A stretch of 64,000 bases of DNA from Aequorivita vladivostokensis (GCF_000952855.1 NZ_JSVU01000001.1:496001-560000); one strand, 5' to 3'. Shown: positions 45,441 through 55,846, counted from the first letter of the stretch. Notes: generated by a model not told the origin, from the letters alone. A program made the numbers and translations.

Positions 45441-45965
45441 ATGTATCAAGATTATAAAAACGTAGAATTAGTAAAGCCAGGAGGTCTTGAATTGAAAGAC
45501 CGTTTGGTAGGTGTACAACGTGTAACCAAGGTGACCAAAGGTGGTCGTGCCTTCGGATTTTCAGCTATTGTAGTTGTTGGTGACGAAAAAGGAGTGGTGG
45601 GCCACGGTCTTGGAAAATCCAAGGATGTAGCTAGCGCGATAGCAAAAGCTATTGAGGATGCCAAGAAAAACTTGGTTCGTATTCCACTTAACAAAGTGAC
45701 ACTTCCGCACGAACAAAAGGGAAAATACGGCGGAGCCCGCGTTAACCTTCTTCCAGCTGCGCCTGGTACCGGAGTAATTGCCGGTGGTGCCGTACGTGCC
45801 GTATTGGAAGCAGTAGGGGTTCACGATGTATTGTCAAAATCACAAGGATCTTCTAACCCACACAACGTGGTAAAGGCAACGTTTGACGCTCTTTTGCAAA
45901 TGCGAAGTGCACAAACTGTAGCTGACCAAAGAGGAATTTCACTTGAAAAAGTATTCAAAGGATAA
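45441..45965 (+). CDS. rpsE: 30S ribosomal protein S5
   Basis: S5 (174 residues) works with S4 and S12 in decoding accuracy. The double-stranded-RNA-binding-like N-terminal domain includes [20 protein letters not shown], and the C-terminal domain has [20 protein letters not shown]. rpmD follows after 11 bases. Confidence 0.98.
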   Translation: MYQDYKNVELVKPGGLELKDRLVGVQRVTKVTKGGRAFGFSAIVVVGDEKGVVGHGLGKSKDVASAIAKAIEDAKKNLVRIPLNKVTLPHEQKGKYGGARVNLLPAAPGTGVIAGGAVRAVLEAVGVHDVLSKSQGSSNPHNVVKATFDALLQMRSAQTVADQRGISLEKVFKG

Positions 45966-45976
45966 ATATCAGAGCA

Positions 45977-46156
45977 ATGGCAAAAATTAAAGTAACAAAG
46001 GTAAAGAGCGTTATAAAGCGCCCAAAAAACCAAAAGAGAATCATGGAATCGTTAGGGCTTCACAAGATGAACCAAACGGTTGAGCATGAAGATACGCCAA
46101 ACATTCTTGGTATGATCAATAAAGTTAATCACTTGGTTTCTGTTGAAACCAAATAA
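45977..46156 (+). CDS. rpmD: 50S ribosomal protein L30
   Basis: A 59-residue protein between rpsE and rplO, the usual rpmD position. The sequence AKIKVTKVKSVIKRPKNQKR, then LGLHKMNQTVEHEDTPNILG and a C-terminal MINKVNHLVSVE is the complete L30 family pattern (ferredoxin-like fold, 50S surface). Start ATG at 45977 and stop at 46154-46156. Confidence 0.96.
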   Translation: MAKIKVTKVKSVIKRPKNQKRIMESLGLHKMNQTVEHEDTPNILGMINKVNHLVSVETK

Positions 46157-46170
46157 GGAAACACGAAAAA

Positions 46171-46623
46171 ATGGATTTAAGTAACTTACAACCCGCCGCA
46201 GGATCGGCGAAAAACAAAGGCAAGCGAGTAGGTCGCGGACAAGGTTCCGGAAAAGGTGGTACTGCCACCCGCGGACACAAAGGAGCAAAATCACGTTCAG
46301 GTTATTCCAAGAAAATTGGATTTGAAGGTGGACAGATGCCCCTACAACGTCGTGTTCCTAAGTTTGGTTTTACAAACATCAACCGTAAAGAATATAAGGG
46401 AATCAATATAGATACTCTTCAGCAGCTGGTTGAAGACAAGAAAATAAATGATGCCGTTGACTTTGAAACCTTAGTTGGTTTGGGTCTTGCCGGAAAGAAC
46501 GAAATGGTTAAGATTTTAGGAAGAGGAGAGATAAAGGCAAAACTGAAAGTATCTGCGCACAAGTTTACTGCCTCGGCAAAAGAAGCTATCGAAGCGGCCG
46601 GAGGCGAAGTAGTAACATTGTAA
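46171..46623 (+). CDS. rplO: 50S ribosomal protein L15
   Basis: L15 (150 residues) is a late-binding 50S assembly protein. Its N-terminal half is the typical glycine- and arginine-rich extension (KGKRVGRGQGSGKGGTATRG near 17-36), followed by GGQMPLQRRVPKFGF and a globular C-terminal domain. It precedes secY by 12 bases. Confidence 0.98.
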   Translation: MDLSNLQPAAGSAKNKGKRVGRGQGSGKGGTATRGHKGAKSRSGYSKKIGFEGGQMPLQRRVPKFGFTNINRKEYKGINIDTLQQLVEDKKINDAVDFETLVGLGLAGKNEMVKILGRGEIKAKLKVSAHKFTASAKEAIEAAGGEVVTL

Positions 46624-46635
46624 CAACAGCTAAGG

Positions 46636-47979
46636 ATGAAATTTATCGACACCTTAAAAAATGTTTGGAAAATAGAAGAGTTGCGTAACCGCATCATTCT
46701 AACCCTGGGAATGCTATTAGTGTACCGTTTTGGGGCACAGGTAGTACTGCCGGGTATTGATGCAGATATGCTTGCGCAGTTTGCAGGTAAGTTTGATTCA
46801 GGCGGTATTGGCGGATTGCTGAACGCATTTACAGGAGGGGCTTTTGCCAACGCTTCTGTTTTTGCATTGGGAATTATGCCATACATTTCTGCTTCTATTG
46901 TTGTACAATTAATGCAGATTGCCGTGCCTTATCTTCAAAAATTACAGAAGGAAGGTGAAAGTGGCCGTAAAAAGATTAATCAGATTACACGGTGGTTAAC
47001 TATCGGTATCTGTTTGGTGCAGGCTCCAAGTTATTTGGCAGGTCTTCCAGCAATGGGGGTTCCGGCTGAAGCTTTTGTAATGGGCCAGAGCGTAATGTTC
47101 TATGTTTCCTCGGTAATCATCTTGGTTACTGGAACAATCTTTGCAATGTGGCTTGGTGAAAAAATTACCGATAAAGGTATAGGTAACGGTATCTCTATAT
47201 TAATTATGGTAGGTATTATTGCTAATCTTCCACAGGCATTCGCTCAGGAATTTGTTTCCAGAGTAATGGAGTCAAACGGAGGGTTGATTATGATCCTAAT
47301 TGAATTGGTTATCTGGTTTGTTATCATCTTGCTATCTGTAATGTTAGTGATGGCAGTACGAAAGATTCCGGTACAATACGCCAGAAGAACTGCAACGGGC
47401 GGTTTCGAAAAGAACATTTTTGGAGCACGACAATTTATTCCATTGAAGTTGAACGCTTCTGGGGTAATGCCAATCATTTTTGCCCAGGCAATTATGTTTG
47501 TGCCCTCTGCGGTAGCTAGTCTTTCTGAAAGTGATTTTTCACAAAGCATCCAAGCAACGTTCAGTGATATCTTTGGATTTTGGTACAACTTGGTATTCGC
47601 AGTGTTGATTATTATATTCACATATTTCTATACTGCTATTACGGTTCCAACCAATAAAATGGCTGACGACCTTAAACGTAGTGGAGGTTTCATTCCTGGA
47701 ATTAAACCAGGTTCACAAACCGCTGAATATTTAGATCGAATTATGTCTCAAATAACCTTACCAGGTTCTATCTTTTTAGCGCTGATTGCGATTTTCCCCG
47801 CCTTCGTAGTTAAGTTGATGGGCATACAGCAAGGTTGGGCATTATTCTACGGTGGTACATCACTCCTAATTATGGTAGGTGTAGCTATCGATACCATGCA
47901 ACAAGTAAACTCGTACTTATTGAACCGCCATTACGATGGTTTGATGAAAAGCGGCAAAAATAGAAAAGCAGTAGCATAA
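46636..47979 (+). CDS. secY: Protein translocase subunit SecY
   Basis: SecY (447 residues) is the channel of the Sec translocon in the inner membrane. Ten membrane segments are expected. Family marks include the first helix after the short N-terminus ([22 protein letters not shown]), [14 protein letters not shown] in TM2, the cytoplasmic loop [14 protein letters not shown], and [14 protein letters not shown]. It is in its usual place after rplO. infA starts two bases after the stop; map and adk, found here in some other bacteria, are absent. Confidence 0.98.
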   Translation: MKFIDTLKNVWKIEELRNRIILTLGMLLVYRFGAQVVLPGIDADMLAQFAGKFDSGGIGGLLNAFTGGAFANASVFALGIMPYISASIVVQLMQIAVPYLQKLQKEGESGRKKINQITRWLTIGICLVQAPSYLAGLPAMGVPAEAFVMGQSVMFYVSSVIILVTGTIFAMWLGEKITDKGIGNGISILIMVGIIANLPQAFAQEFVSRVMESNGGLIMILIELVIWFVIILLSVMLVMAVRKIPVQYARRTATGGFEKNIFGARQFIPLKLNASGVMPIIFAQAIMFVPSAVASLSESDFSQSIQATFSDIFGFWYNLVFAVLIIIFTYFYTAITVPTNKMADDLKRSGGFIPGIKPGSQTAEYLDRIMSQITLPGSIFLALIAIFPAFVVKLMGIQQGWALFYGGTSLLIMVGVAIDTMQQVNSYLLNRHYDGLMKSGKNRKAVA

Positions 47980-47981
47980 TT

Positions 47982-48197
47982 ATGGCAAAACAAAGCGCAA
48001 TAGAACAAGATGGAAGTATAGTGGAAGCACTATCAAACGCAATGTTCCGTGTGGAACTGGAAAACGGTCACATTGTAACCGCACATATTTCTGGTAAAAT
48101 GCGAATGCACTATATAAAATTATTGCCAGGTGATAAAGTGAAACTGGAAATGAGCCCATACGATTTAACGAAAGCAAGAATAACATACAGATATTAA
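47982..48197 (+). CDS. infA: Translation initiation factor IF-1
   Basis: IF-1 (71 residues) binds the 30S A site during initiation. The whole S1/OB-fold sequence is typical: [40 protein letters not shown] and [13 protein letters not shown]. It lies between secY and rpmJ. Confidence 0.98.
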   Translation: MAKQSAIEQDGSIVEALSNAMFRVELENGHIVTAHISGKMRMHYIKLLPGDKVKLEMSPYDLTKARITYRY

Positions 48198-48244
48198 TAC
48201 AACGGACCTCACGGTTCATTGAACAATAAATAAACAAAGAAGAG

Positions 48245-48361
48245 ATGAAAGTAAGAGCATCCGTAAAGAAGAGAAGTGCCGACTGCAAGATTGTTCGCAG
48301 AAAAGGCAGATTATATGTAATTAACAAAAAGAACCCAAAGTTCAAACAAAGACAAGGATAA
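48245..48361 (+). CDS. rpmJ: 50S ribosomal protein L36, without zinc ligands
   Basis: A 38-residue protein with the L36 frame: [11 protein letters not shown] at the start and [12 protein letters not shown] at the end. Of the four zinc ligands known in the C+ form (Cys11, Cys14, Cys27, His32) only Cys14 remains; the others are Ser, Asn and Phe, so this form should not bind zinc. Position between infA and rpsM fits. Start ATG at 48245. Confidence 0.96.
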   Translation: MKVRASVKKRSADCKIVRRKGRLYVINKKNPKFKQRQG

Positions 48362-48364
48362 GTT

Positions 48365-48739
48365 ATGGCAAGAATCGCAGGTGTAGATATCCCGAAGCAC
48401 AAAAGGGGTGTAATCGCGTTAACGTATATCTTCGGAATCGGTAAGAGCCGTGCCCAAGATATTCTGAACAAAGCCGGAGTTGACGAAGACAAAAAAGTAA
48501 GCGAATGGAACGATGATGAAATCGGGGCTATTCGTGACGCTGTGTCGTCTTTCAAAATCGAAGGTGAATTACGTAGTGAAGTTCAATTGAGCATTAAACG
48601 CTTAATGGATATTGGCTGTTACAGAGGTATTCGTCACAGATCGGGTCTTCCACTAAGAGGACAACGTACTAAGAATAACTCGCGTACAAGAAAAGGAAAA
48701 CGTAAAACTGTTGCTAACAAGAAAAAGGCAACTAAATAA
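48365..48739 (+). CDS. rpsM: 30S ribosomal protein S13
   Basis: S13 (124 residues) sits in the 30S head and bridges to the 50S subunit. The start [20 protein letters not shown], the [20 protein letters not shown] segment near 90-109, and a basic tail match the family. It lies three bases after rpmJ. Confidence 0.98.
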   Translation: MARIAGVDIPKHKRGVIALTYIFGIGKSRAQDILNKAGVDEDKKVSEWNDDEIGAIRDAVSSFKIEGELRSEVQLSIKRLMDIGCYRGIRHRSGLPLRGQRTKNNSRTRKGKRKTVANKKKATK

Positions 48740-48750
48740 AACCTAGAGTT

Positions 48751-49152
48751 ATGGCAAAGACAAGTCAAAAAACTACAAAAGCAGTTAAGAAACGTAAAGT
48801 TAATGTGGAATCGGTGGGCGAAGCGCACATCAATGCTTCCTTCAACAACATTATCGTTTCCTTGACAAATAAGAATGGAGATGTTATCTCTTGGTCCTCG
48901 GCCGGTAAAATGGGCTTCCGTGGGTCTAAGAAAAACACTCCTTATGCAGCTCAGTTGGCATCAGAAGATTGCGCAAAAGTTGCACACGACGCCGGTTTGC
49001 GTAAAGTGAAAGTTTATGTAAAAGGGCCAGGAAACGGTAGAGAATCTGCAATACGTTCCATCCACAACGCAGGAATTGAAGTAACTGAAATAATTGACGT
49101 TACTCCAATGCCGCACAACGGATGCCGTCCTCCAAAAAGAAGAAGAGTATAA
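48751..49152 (+). CDS. rpsK: 30S ribosomal protein S11
   Basis: S11 (133 residues) lies on the platform next to the mRNA exit. [40 protein letters not shown] and the end [17 protein letters not shown] are diagnostic. The N-terminal 20 residues are a lysine-rich extension. A long AT-rich gap of 209 bases follows. Confidence 0.98.
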   Translation: MAKTSQKTTKAVKKRKVNVESVGEAHINASFNNIIVSLTNKNGDVISWSSAGKMGFRGSKKNTPYAAQLASEDCAKVAHDAGLRKVKVYVKGPGNGRESAIRSIHNAGIEVTEIIDVTPMPHNGCRPPKRRRV

Positions 49153-49361
49153 ATATTATTTATTGTTATTATTTATTTTTTATTATGCCTGCTTATCTGG
49201 CGAAATAATAGACAATAACAATAAAAAATAATAATAGATAATAATCAATAACAAGTATCAATCTGAAGGGACCAAAAGCTAAAGGATAATAAAGGCAGGA
49301 TGTATTCTGCCTCCACAATAAAGACCTTAATTTAGTTTTCCTTCATAACCTTAAATTAGAA
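49153..49361 (+). promoter_or_regulatory. Structured AT-rich spacer before rpsD
   Basis: The 209-base gap contains an imperfect inverted repeat of about 30-base arms made of TTATT/AATAA words (left about 49155-49185, right about 49217-49250), and a clean hairpin at 49293-49312 (AGGCAG / CTGCCT, eight-base loop). S4 regulates the alpha operon through mRNA structure in E. coli and Bacillus, so a regulatory leader is plausible. No coding potential or clear promoter is visible. Confidence 0.5.
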
Positions 49362-49967
49362 ATGGCAAGATATACTGGTCCAAAAACTAAAATAGCCCGT
49401 AAGTTCGGGGAAGCAATCTTCGGCGACGATAAGTCTTTCGAAAAAAGAAACTACCCTCCTGGGCAACACGGTAACGCACGTCGCCGTGGGAAAAAATCTG
49501 AATACGCAATCCAACTTGCTGAAAAGCAAAAGGCAAAATACACCTATGGTATTTTGGAGCGTCAATTCAGAAATATGTTTAAAAAAGCAACTGCTGCTCC
49601 TGGCATTACAGGTCAAGTGTTGCTACAATTGGCAGAATCACGTTTAGACAATGTGGTTTACCGTATGGGGATTTCCCCAAGCCGTGCCGGTGCAAGACAA
49701 TTGGTTACGCACCGCCATATCACCGTTAACGGTGAAAAAGTAAACATTCCATCATACCAATTAAAGCCGGGTGATGTAGTGGCCGTTAGAGAGAAATCAA
49801 AATCTCTTAGCGCAATCAACGATTCGTTGGCAAATGCAAATCATGTTTACGAATGGATTACTTGGAATAACGACAAGAAGGAAGGAACTTTCGTTTCCGT
49901 TCCTGAGCGTATCCAAATTCCAGAAAACATCAACGAGCAGTTTATCGTCGAATTATATTCTAAATAA
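49362..49967 (+). CDS. rpsD: 30S ribosomal protein S4
   Basis: S4 (201 residues) starts 30S assembly and takes part in decoding accuracy. The N-terminal region has [20 protein letters not shown] and [17 protein letters not shown], and the S4 RNA-binding domain has [20 protein letters not shown] and [20 protein letters not shown]. The cysteines of zinc-binding S4 are absent. A 209-base structured gap precedes it. Confidence 0.98.
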   Translation: MARYTGPKTKIARKFGEAIFGDDKSFEKRNYPPGQHGNARRRGKKSEYAIQLAEKQKAKYTYGILERQFRNMFKKATAAPGITGQVLLQLAESRLDNVVYRMGISPSRAGARQLVTHRHITVNGEKVNIPSYQLKPGDVVAVREKSKSLSAINDSLANANHVYEWITWNNDKKEGTFVSVPERIQIPENINEQFIVELYSK

Positions 49968-50061
49968 TAAAATAATCATATTGGTATTTGGCCAAAGGGT
50001 TTATAGTGTTCTTCAAACTTTTAAACCGCGCAACCAAATAACAATTAAAACGAAGAAAAAA

Positions 50062-51054
50062 ATGGCAGTATTTAGTTTTCAGAAGCCTGATAAAGTTATA
50101 ATGGTAAACTCTACCGATTTCGAAGGGAAATTTGAATTTCGTCCTTTGGAACCAGGGTACGGACTTACCGTTGGTAACGCATTAAGACGCGTTTTACTTT
50201 CCTCATTGGAAGGATTCGCCATCACTTCGGTTCGCATCGAAGGTGTGGATCACGAATTTTCAACCATCGCAGGAGTAGTGGAAGACGTTACCGAAATTAT
50301 TTTGAACCTGAAACAAGTTCGTTTCAAAAGACAGATAGACGAGATAGACAACGAAACCGTTACCATCTCTGTTTCCGGAAGCGAGCAGTTAAAGGCAGGT
50401 GATTTCCAAAAGTTCATTTCAGGTTTCCAAGTATTGAACCCAGATTTGGTTCTTTGCAATATGGACAAGAAAGTAAACCTTAACTTCGAGATTACCATCG
50501 AGAAAGGTCGTGGTTATGTTCCAGCTGAAGAAAACAAAAAAGCGAATGCACCATTGGGCACCATCTTTACTGATTCTATCTACACTCCTATTAAAAATGT
50601 GAAGTACAGTATTGAAAACTTCCGTGTAGAGCAAAAGACCGATTATGAAAAATTGGTTTTCGAAATCATTACAGATGGATCAATTCACCCAAAAGATGCT
50701 TTGACTGAAGCTGCAAAAACCCTGATCCACCACTTTATGCTGTTCAGCGATGAGCGTATAACCTTGGAGGCAGATGAGATTGCACAAACTGAAACTTATG
50801 ATGAAGAATCCCTTCACATGCGTCAGTTGCTTAAAACAAAATTGGTAGATATGGACCTTTCGGTTCGTGCGCTAAACTGTTTGAAAGCTGCAGAAGTTGA
50901 TACCTTGGGCGACCTAGTATCTTACAACAAAAATGACTTGATGAAATTCAGAAACTTCGGTAAAAAATCGCTTACAGAGCTAGAAGAGCTTGTAAACGTG
51001 AAAGGCCTAAACTTCGGGATGGATCTTGCAAAATATAAATTAGATAAAGACTAG
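50062..51054 (+). CDS. rpoA: RNA polymerase alpha subunit
   Basis: The alpha subunit (330 residues) nucleates RNA polymerase assembly. The N-terminal domain includes the family sequence [20 protein letters not shown] near 35-54, and the C-terminal domain includes [20 protein letters not shown] and the [17 protein letters not shown] helix-hairpin-helix. The ATG at 50062 ([16 protein letters not shown]) is chosen; the frame is open back into rpsD, but that extension is not alpha sequence. It is separated by 94 bases from rpsD. Confidence 0.98.
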   Translation: MAVFSFQKPDKVIMVNSTDFEGKFEFRPLEPGYGLTVGNALRRVLLSSLEGFAITSVRIEGVDHEFSTIAGVVEDVTEIILNLKQVRFKRQIDEIDNETVTISVSGSEQLKAGDFQKFISGFQVLNPDLVLCNMDKKVNLNFEITIEKGRGYVPAEENKKANAPLGTIFTDSIYTPIKNVKYSIENFRVEQKTDYEKLVFEIITDGSIHPKDALTEAAKTLIHHFMLFSDERITLEADEIAQTETYDEESLHMRQLLKTKLVDMDLSVRALNCLKAAEVDTLGDLVSYNKNDLMKFRNFGKKSLTELEELVNVKGLNFGMDLAKYKLDKD

Positions 51055-51062
51055 AACAGACT

Positions 51063-51121
51063 TGAGATTTTAGACGTGAGACCTAAGATTTATAGTCTCA
51101 AATCTCACGTCTCAAATCTCA
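51063..51121. repeat. Nested inverted repeat of TGAGATTT/GACGTGAG words
   Basis: Words TGAGATTT and GACGTGAGA on the left (from 51063) recur as AAATCTCA and TCTCACGTC on the right (to 51121), so the 59 bases can fold end to end. It has the same design as 11059-11121 but a different sequence. It fills the first half of the rpoA-rplQ gap. Confidence 0.75.
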
Positions 51122-51140
51122 TATCTATAAAAATTTAACC

Positions 51141-51186
51141 CATCATAATTTGCTCCCCGTCCGGCGGGTCTTGTAGCAAGATGATG
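51141..51186 (+). promoter_or_regulatory. Possible structured leader of rplQ
   Basis: CATCAT at 51141 can pair with ATGATG at 51181, and GCT with AGC inside it, enclosing a GC-rich inner hairpin (CCCGTCCGGCGGG). It lies just upstream of the rplQ start at 51201. No T-tract follows. A regulatory role is a guess. Confidence 0.35.
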
Positions 51187-51200
51187 ATAACAAAAACGTC

Positions 51201-51701
51201 ATGAGACACGGAAAAAAAATAAATCACTTAGGTAGAAAAACCGCCCACAGACACTCTATGTTGGCCAATATGGCTTGCTCACTTGTGGAGCATAAACGCA
51301 TCAACACTACTGTTGCAAAAGCAAAAGCGTTGAAGCAGTTCGTTGAACCATTGGTAACAAAGTCTAAAGAAGACACCACGCACAACCGTCGTTTGGTATT
51401 TGCAAAATTGCGTCAAAAAGATGCGGTTGCAGAACTTTTCAGAACTGTTGCGCCAAAAGTTGGTGACCGTCCGGGAGGATACACCCGAATCATTAAATTG
51501 GGTAACCGTCTAGGTGATAACGCTGATATGGCAATGATAGAGCTTGTTGATTTCAACGAACTTTACAATGCCGGCAAAGCTACCAAGAAGAAATCTACAC
51601 GTAGAAGTCGTCGTGGAAGCGGATCTTCAGCCGCTGCTGCTCCTGCTGCGAAAGCCGCACCAGCAAAAGCCGAGAAAGAAGCTAAAAAGGAAGAGGAATA
51701 G
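51201..51701 (+). CDS. rplQ: 50S ribosomal protein L17 with Ala/Lys-rich C-terminal tail
   Basis: L17 lies near the tunnel exit. The first 125 or so of 166 residues match the family ([24 protein letters not shown]-like [40 protein letters not shown]). The last 40 residues form a low-complexity tail of Lys, Ala, Ser and Glu beyond the E. coli end, of the kind seen in several Bacteroidota. Last gene of the ribosomal array; a terminator follows at once. Confidence 0.97.
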   Translation: MRHGKKINHLGRKTAHRHSMLANMACSLVEHKRINTTVAKAKALKQFVEPLVTKSKEDTTHNRRLVFAKLRQKDAVAELFRTVAPKVGDRPGGYTRIIKLGNRLGDNADMAMIELVDFNELYNAGKATKKKSTRRSRRGSGSSAAAAPAAKAAPAKAEKEAKKEEE

Positions 51702-51727
51702 AATGAATACCAATTCAATAAATAACA

Positions 51728-51760
51728 AAGGGATAAGCGTTTTCGTTTATCCCTTTTTTT
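51728..51760 (+). terminator. Terminator of the ribosomal supercluster
   Basis: AAGGGATAAGCG pairs with CGTTTATCCCTT (one G-T) around TTTT and is followed by about nine T residues. It lies 27 bases after the rplQ stop. The next promoter element begins a few bases beyond it. Confidence 0.88.
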
Positions 51761-51765
51761 TATAC

Positions 51766-51773
51766 TATTTTTG
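51766..51773 (+). promoter_or_regulatory. Candidate -7 element of carA
   Basis: TATTTTTG fits TAnnTTTG and lies immediately after the ribosomal terminator, about 95 bases before the carA ATG. The -33 position falls in the terminator stem and is not a TTG. Confidence 0.45.
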
Positions 51774-51867
51774 CAAAGATTTTGCGAATTGGAAATTTAG
51801 AAGTTTGAAACACAACATTTAAAACAAAAGAAACCACAGATTCAATAGTATCCACAGAAACAATAGC

Positions 51868-52989
51868 ATGAAATACCAAACACGAAAAAAAGCACTTATT
51901 TTATTGGCAGACGGAACCATTTTCTACGGAAAAGCAGTTGGTGGTAAAGAAGGCTCTGCCTTTGGCGAAGTTTGTTTCAACACCGGAATGACGGGTTACC
52001 AAGAAATTTTTACGGACCCTTCCTATTTCGGGCAAATTATGGTTGCCACAAACGCCCACATCGGGAACTACGGCACCAATAAAGACGAAGTAGAATCTGA
52101 AGGCATAAAAATAGCAGGTCTTGTGGTGCGCAATTTCAGCTACCATTATTCGCGCCCCGCGGCTGATGACTCCTTGGAAGAATTTTTAAATAGAAACAAC
52201 CTGCTTGCCATAAGCGATGTGGACACCCGTGCCCTGGTAAGCTACATTCGCGACAATGGCGCGATGAACGCCGTTATTTCCACGGAAGTTGACAATATTG
52301 AAGGTTTGAAGAAACAGTTGGCGGCCGTACCCGATATGAACGGTTTGGAACTAGCTTCAAAAGTTTCCACCAAGGAACCCTATTTCTTCGGAAACGAGAA
52401 CGCGAAATACAAAATCTCCGCTTTGGATTTGGGAATTAAAAAGAACATCCTGCGCAGGCTCGCCGAACGCGATTGCTATATAAAAGTCTTCCCGTACAAT
52501 GCAACTTTTTCTGAAATGGAAGCCTTCAATCCCGATGGATATTTCATCTCAAACGGGCCCGGTGATCCAGAGCCGCTGCACAGTGCAATAGAAGTGGTAA
52601 AAACTATTTTGGACAAGGAACAGCCTATGTTCGGCATCTGTTTGGGCCACCAAATGCTGGCGCTGGCAAACGGGGTTTCAACCTATAAAATGCACAACGG
52701 CCACCGCGGAATCAATCATCCCGTGATGAATTTGATTACCGGCAAGGGCGAAATTACCTCGCAAAACCACGGTTTCGCCATCAATAGGGAAGAGGCCGAA
52801 GCCAATCCAAATATTGAAATAACCCACCTACACTTGAACGACCACACCGCGGCTGGAATTAAATTGAAAAACAAACCCGCTTTCTCAGTTCAATATCATC
52901 CTGAGGCAAGTCCTGGGCCGCACGATGCTTCTTATCTTTTTGATGAATTCATTGAAAGTATTGAAAAACATAAACTACAAACCGCTTAA
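51868..52989 (+). CDS. carA: Carbamoyl-phosphate synthase small subunit
   Basis: CarA (373 residues) is the glutaminase subunit that supplies ammonia for carbamoyl phosphate, used for pyrimidines and arginine. The N-terminal domain starts KALILLADGTIFYGKAVGG and includes FNTGMTGYQEIFTDPSYFGQ. The class I glutamine amidotransferase domain has the catalytic Cys258 in FGICLGHQMLALA, and the His-x-Glu pair in QYHPEASPGPHD near the end. carB is not adjacent. It stands as a single gene between two terminators. Confidence 0.97.
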   Translation: MKYQTRKKALILLADGTIFYGKAVGGKEGSAFGEVCFNTGMTGYQEIFTDPSYFGQIMVATNAHIGNYGTNKDEVESEGIKIAGLVVRNFSYHYSRPAADDSLEEFLNRNNLLAISDVDTRALVSYIRDNGAMNAVISTEVDNIEGLKKQLAAVPDMNGLELASKVSTKEPYFFGNENAKYKISALDLGIKKNILRRLAERDCYIKVFPYNATFSEMEAFNPDGYFISNGPGDPEPLHSAIEVVKTILDKEQPMFGICLGHQMLALANGVSTYKMHNGHRGINHPVMNLITGKGEITSQNHGFAINREEAEANPNIEITHLHLNDHTAAGIKLKNKPAFSVQYHPEASPGPHDASYLFDEFIESIEKHKLQTA

Positions 52990-52997
52990 AATTTTCC

Positions 52998-53033
52998 AGA
53001 CCCCAAAGGGTTTTGAAACCTTTGGGGTCTTTA
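52998..53033 (+). terminator. Terminator after carA
   Basis: AGACCCCAAAGG and CCTTTGGGGTCT are perfectly complementary 12-base arms with a nine-base loop. Only two or three T residues follow directly. It lies eight bases after the carA stop. Confidence 0.75.
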
Positions 53034-53034
53034 C

Positions 53035-54357
<1,323 letters not shown>

Positions 54358-54374
54358 ACGTAGTACAAGCTTTG

Positions 54375-54403
54375 AAAAACCTCGCAACTAGCGGGGTTTT
54401 TTT
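54375..54403 (+). terminator. Terminator after eno
   Basis: AAAAACCTCGC pairs with GCGGGGTTTTT (one T-G) around AACTA and runs into a T-tract. It starts 18 bases after the eno stop. Confidence 0.88.
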
Positions 54404-54461
54404 ATTTTTGGGAAATAGGCCGTACTGCCGATGATTTAAGGATATTTTAACCTAAGATTAG

Positions 54462-54493
54462 TTGGAAATGTTAAAAAATTAAACATAGATTTT
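54462..54493 (+). promoter_or_regulatory. Candidate promoter of gltA
   Basis: TTG at 54462-54464 is followed 21 bases later by TAGATTTTG (54486-54494), a TAnnTTTG-like element with one extra T. It would give a leader of about 40 bases. The match is approximate. Confidence 0.4.
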
Positions 54494-54538
54494 GTACTTT
54501 AGCGTTTCTGAATAAATTAAAAAAACACACGATATTTT

Positions 54539-55825
54539 ATGGCAAAGATGGCGACCCTAGAGATAGATGGTAAAAAATACGAGTTTCCCATTGTAGAGGG
54601 AACTGAAAATGAATTAGGAATAGATATAAAGAGCCTTCGCGCAGATACCGACGGCGTGGTTACACTGGATCCCGGGTATAAGAATACCGGTTCCTGCGAA
54701 AGTGCCATTACCTTTCTGGATGGCGAAAAGGGAATTCTTCGTTATAGGGGATATTCCATTGAGGAGTTGGCGGAAAAGGCGCGCTTTCTAGAGGTTTGTT
54801 ATCTATTGATTTTTGGTGAATTGCCCACCGAGGAACAGCTTGAGAAATTTCATAATGATATAAAATCACAATCGCACGTAGATGAGGATGTGAAGCGCAT
54901 CCTGGACGGTTTTCCGAAATCTGCTCACCCAATGGGCGTACTTTCATCGTTAACCTCTGCTTTGGTTGCTTTCAATCCTTCCTCGGTAAATGTGGATAGT
55001 GAGGAGGATATGTATAAGGCCATCGTAAAGATTTTGGCGAAATTTCCCGTCCTTACAGCCTGGACATATAGAAAACGCTTGGGTCTTCCGCTTGATTATG
55101 GGGACGACAATTTAAGATATGTGGAAAATTTCGTAAAAATGATGTTCAAAAAACCAAGTGGTGAATACACATCAAATCCACTGGTTGTTGAGGCTTTGAA
55201 CAAGCTTTTGATATTGCACGCAGATCACGAGCAAAACTGTTCCACTTCCACCGTACGTATTGTGGGCTCCTCGCACGCAGGTCTGTTTGTTTCTATTTCT
55301 GCCGGTATTGCTGCCCTTTGGGGGCCACTCCACGGCGGAGCAAACCAAGCGGTTATTGAAATGTTGGAGGCCATTAAGGCAGATGGTGGCGACACCAAAA
55401 AATTTATGGCAAAGGCAAAGGATAAAAATGATCCATTCCGTTTGATGGGCTTTGGTCATAGGGTGTACAAGAACTTTGACCCCCGTGCCAAGATCATTAA
55501 AAAAGCTGCCGATGATGTATTGGACAGTCTAGGGATAGAAGATGACGTGCTGAGCATTGCCAAGGCTTTGGAAAAAGAAGCCCTTGAAGACCCATACTTT
55601 GTTGAAAGAAAATTATATCCGAACGTAGATTTCTATTCGGGCATTATTTACCGTGCCTTGGGCATTCCGGTAGAAATGTTCACCCCTATGTTTGCGCTAG
55701 GGCGCTTGCCGGGCTGGATAGCGCAGTGGAGAGAAATGAGGTTACAAAAAGAGCCTATTGGTCGCCCAAGACAGATTTATGTGGGAGAGAACCTGCGCTC
55801 CTTTGTGCCGATCCAGAAACGATAA
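54539..55825 (+). CDS. gltA: Citrate synthase
   Basis: Citrate synthase (428 residues) condenses oxaloacetate with acetyl-CoA. The start has a short beta-rich domain (MATLEIDGKKYEFPIVEGTE) typical of the hexameric, Gram-negative type II form. Catalytic histidines lie in GPLHGGANQAVIEML and GFGHRVYKNFDPRAK, and the catalytic Asp in the C-terminal PNVDFYSGIIYRALG. NADH inhibition is common in this type but cannot be read here. It ends in a terminator that overlaps the next promoter. Confidence 0.97.
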   Translation: MAKMATLEIDGKKYEFPIVEGTENELGIDIKSLRADTDGVVTLDPGYKNTGSCESAITFLDGEKGILRYRGYSIEELAEKARFLEVCYLLIFGELPTEEQLEKFHNDIKSQSHVDEDVKRILDGFPKSAHPMGVLSSLTSALVAFNPSSVNVDSEEDMYKAIVKILAKFPVLTAWTYRKRLGLPLDYGDDNLRYVENFVKMMFKKPSGEYTSNPLVVEALNKLLILHADHEQNCSTSTVRIVGSSHAGLFVSISAGIAALWGPLHGGANQAVIEMLEAIKADGGDTKKFMAKAKDKNDPFRLMGFGHRVYKNFDPRAKIIKKAADDVLDSLGIEDDVLSIAKALEKEALEDPYFVERKLYPNVDFYSGIIYRALGIPVEMFTPMFALGRLPGWIAQWREMRLQKEPIGRPRQIYVGENLRSFVPIQKR

Positions 55826-55846
55826 AGACTTATTTTTAATACTTTT

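Noticed and set aside
47980-48555. Minus-strand frame of 191 codons across infA, rpmJ and rpsM
   Set aside because: Fully opposite three conserved genes in an essential array; no family pattern.
49834-50061. Seventy-six-codon N-terminal extension of RpoA
   Set aside because: It overlaps the end of rpsD in another frame and has no alpha-subunit homology; the ATG at 50062 gives the normal start.
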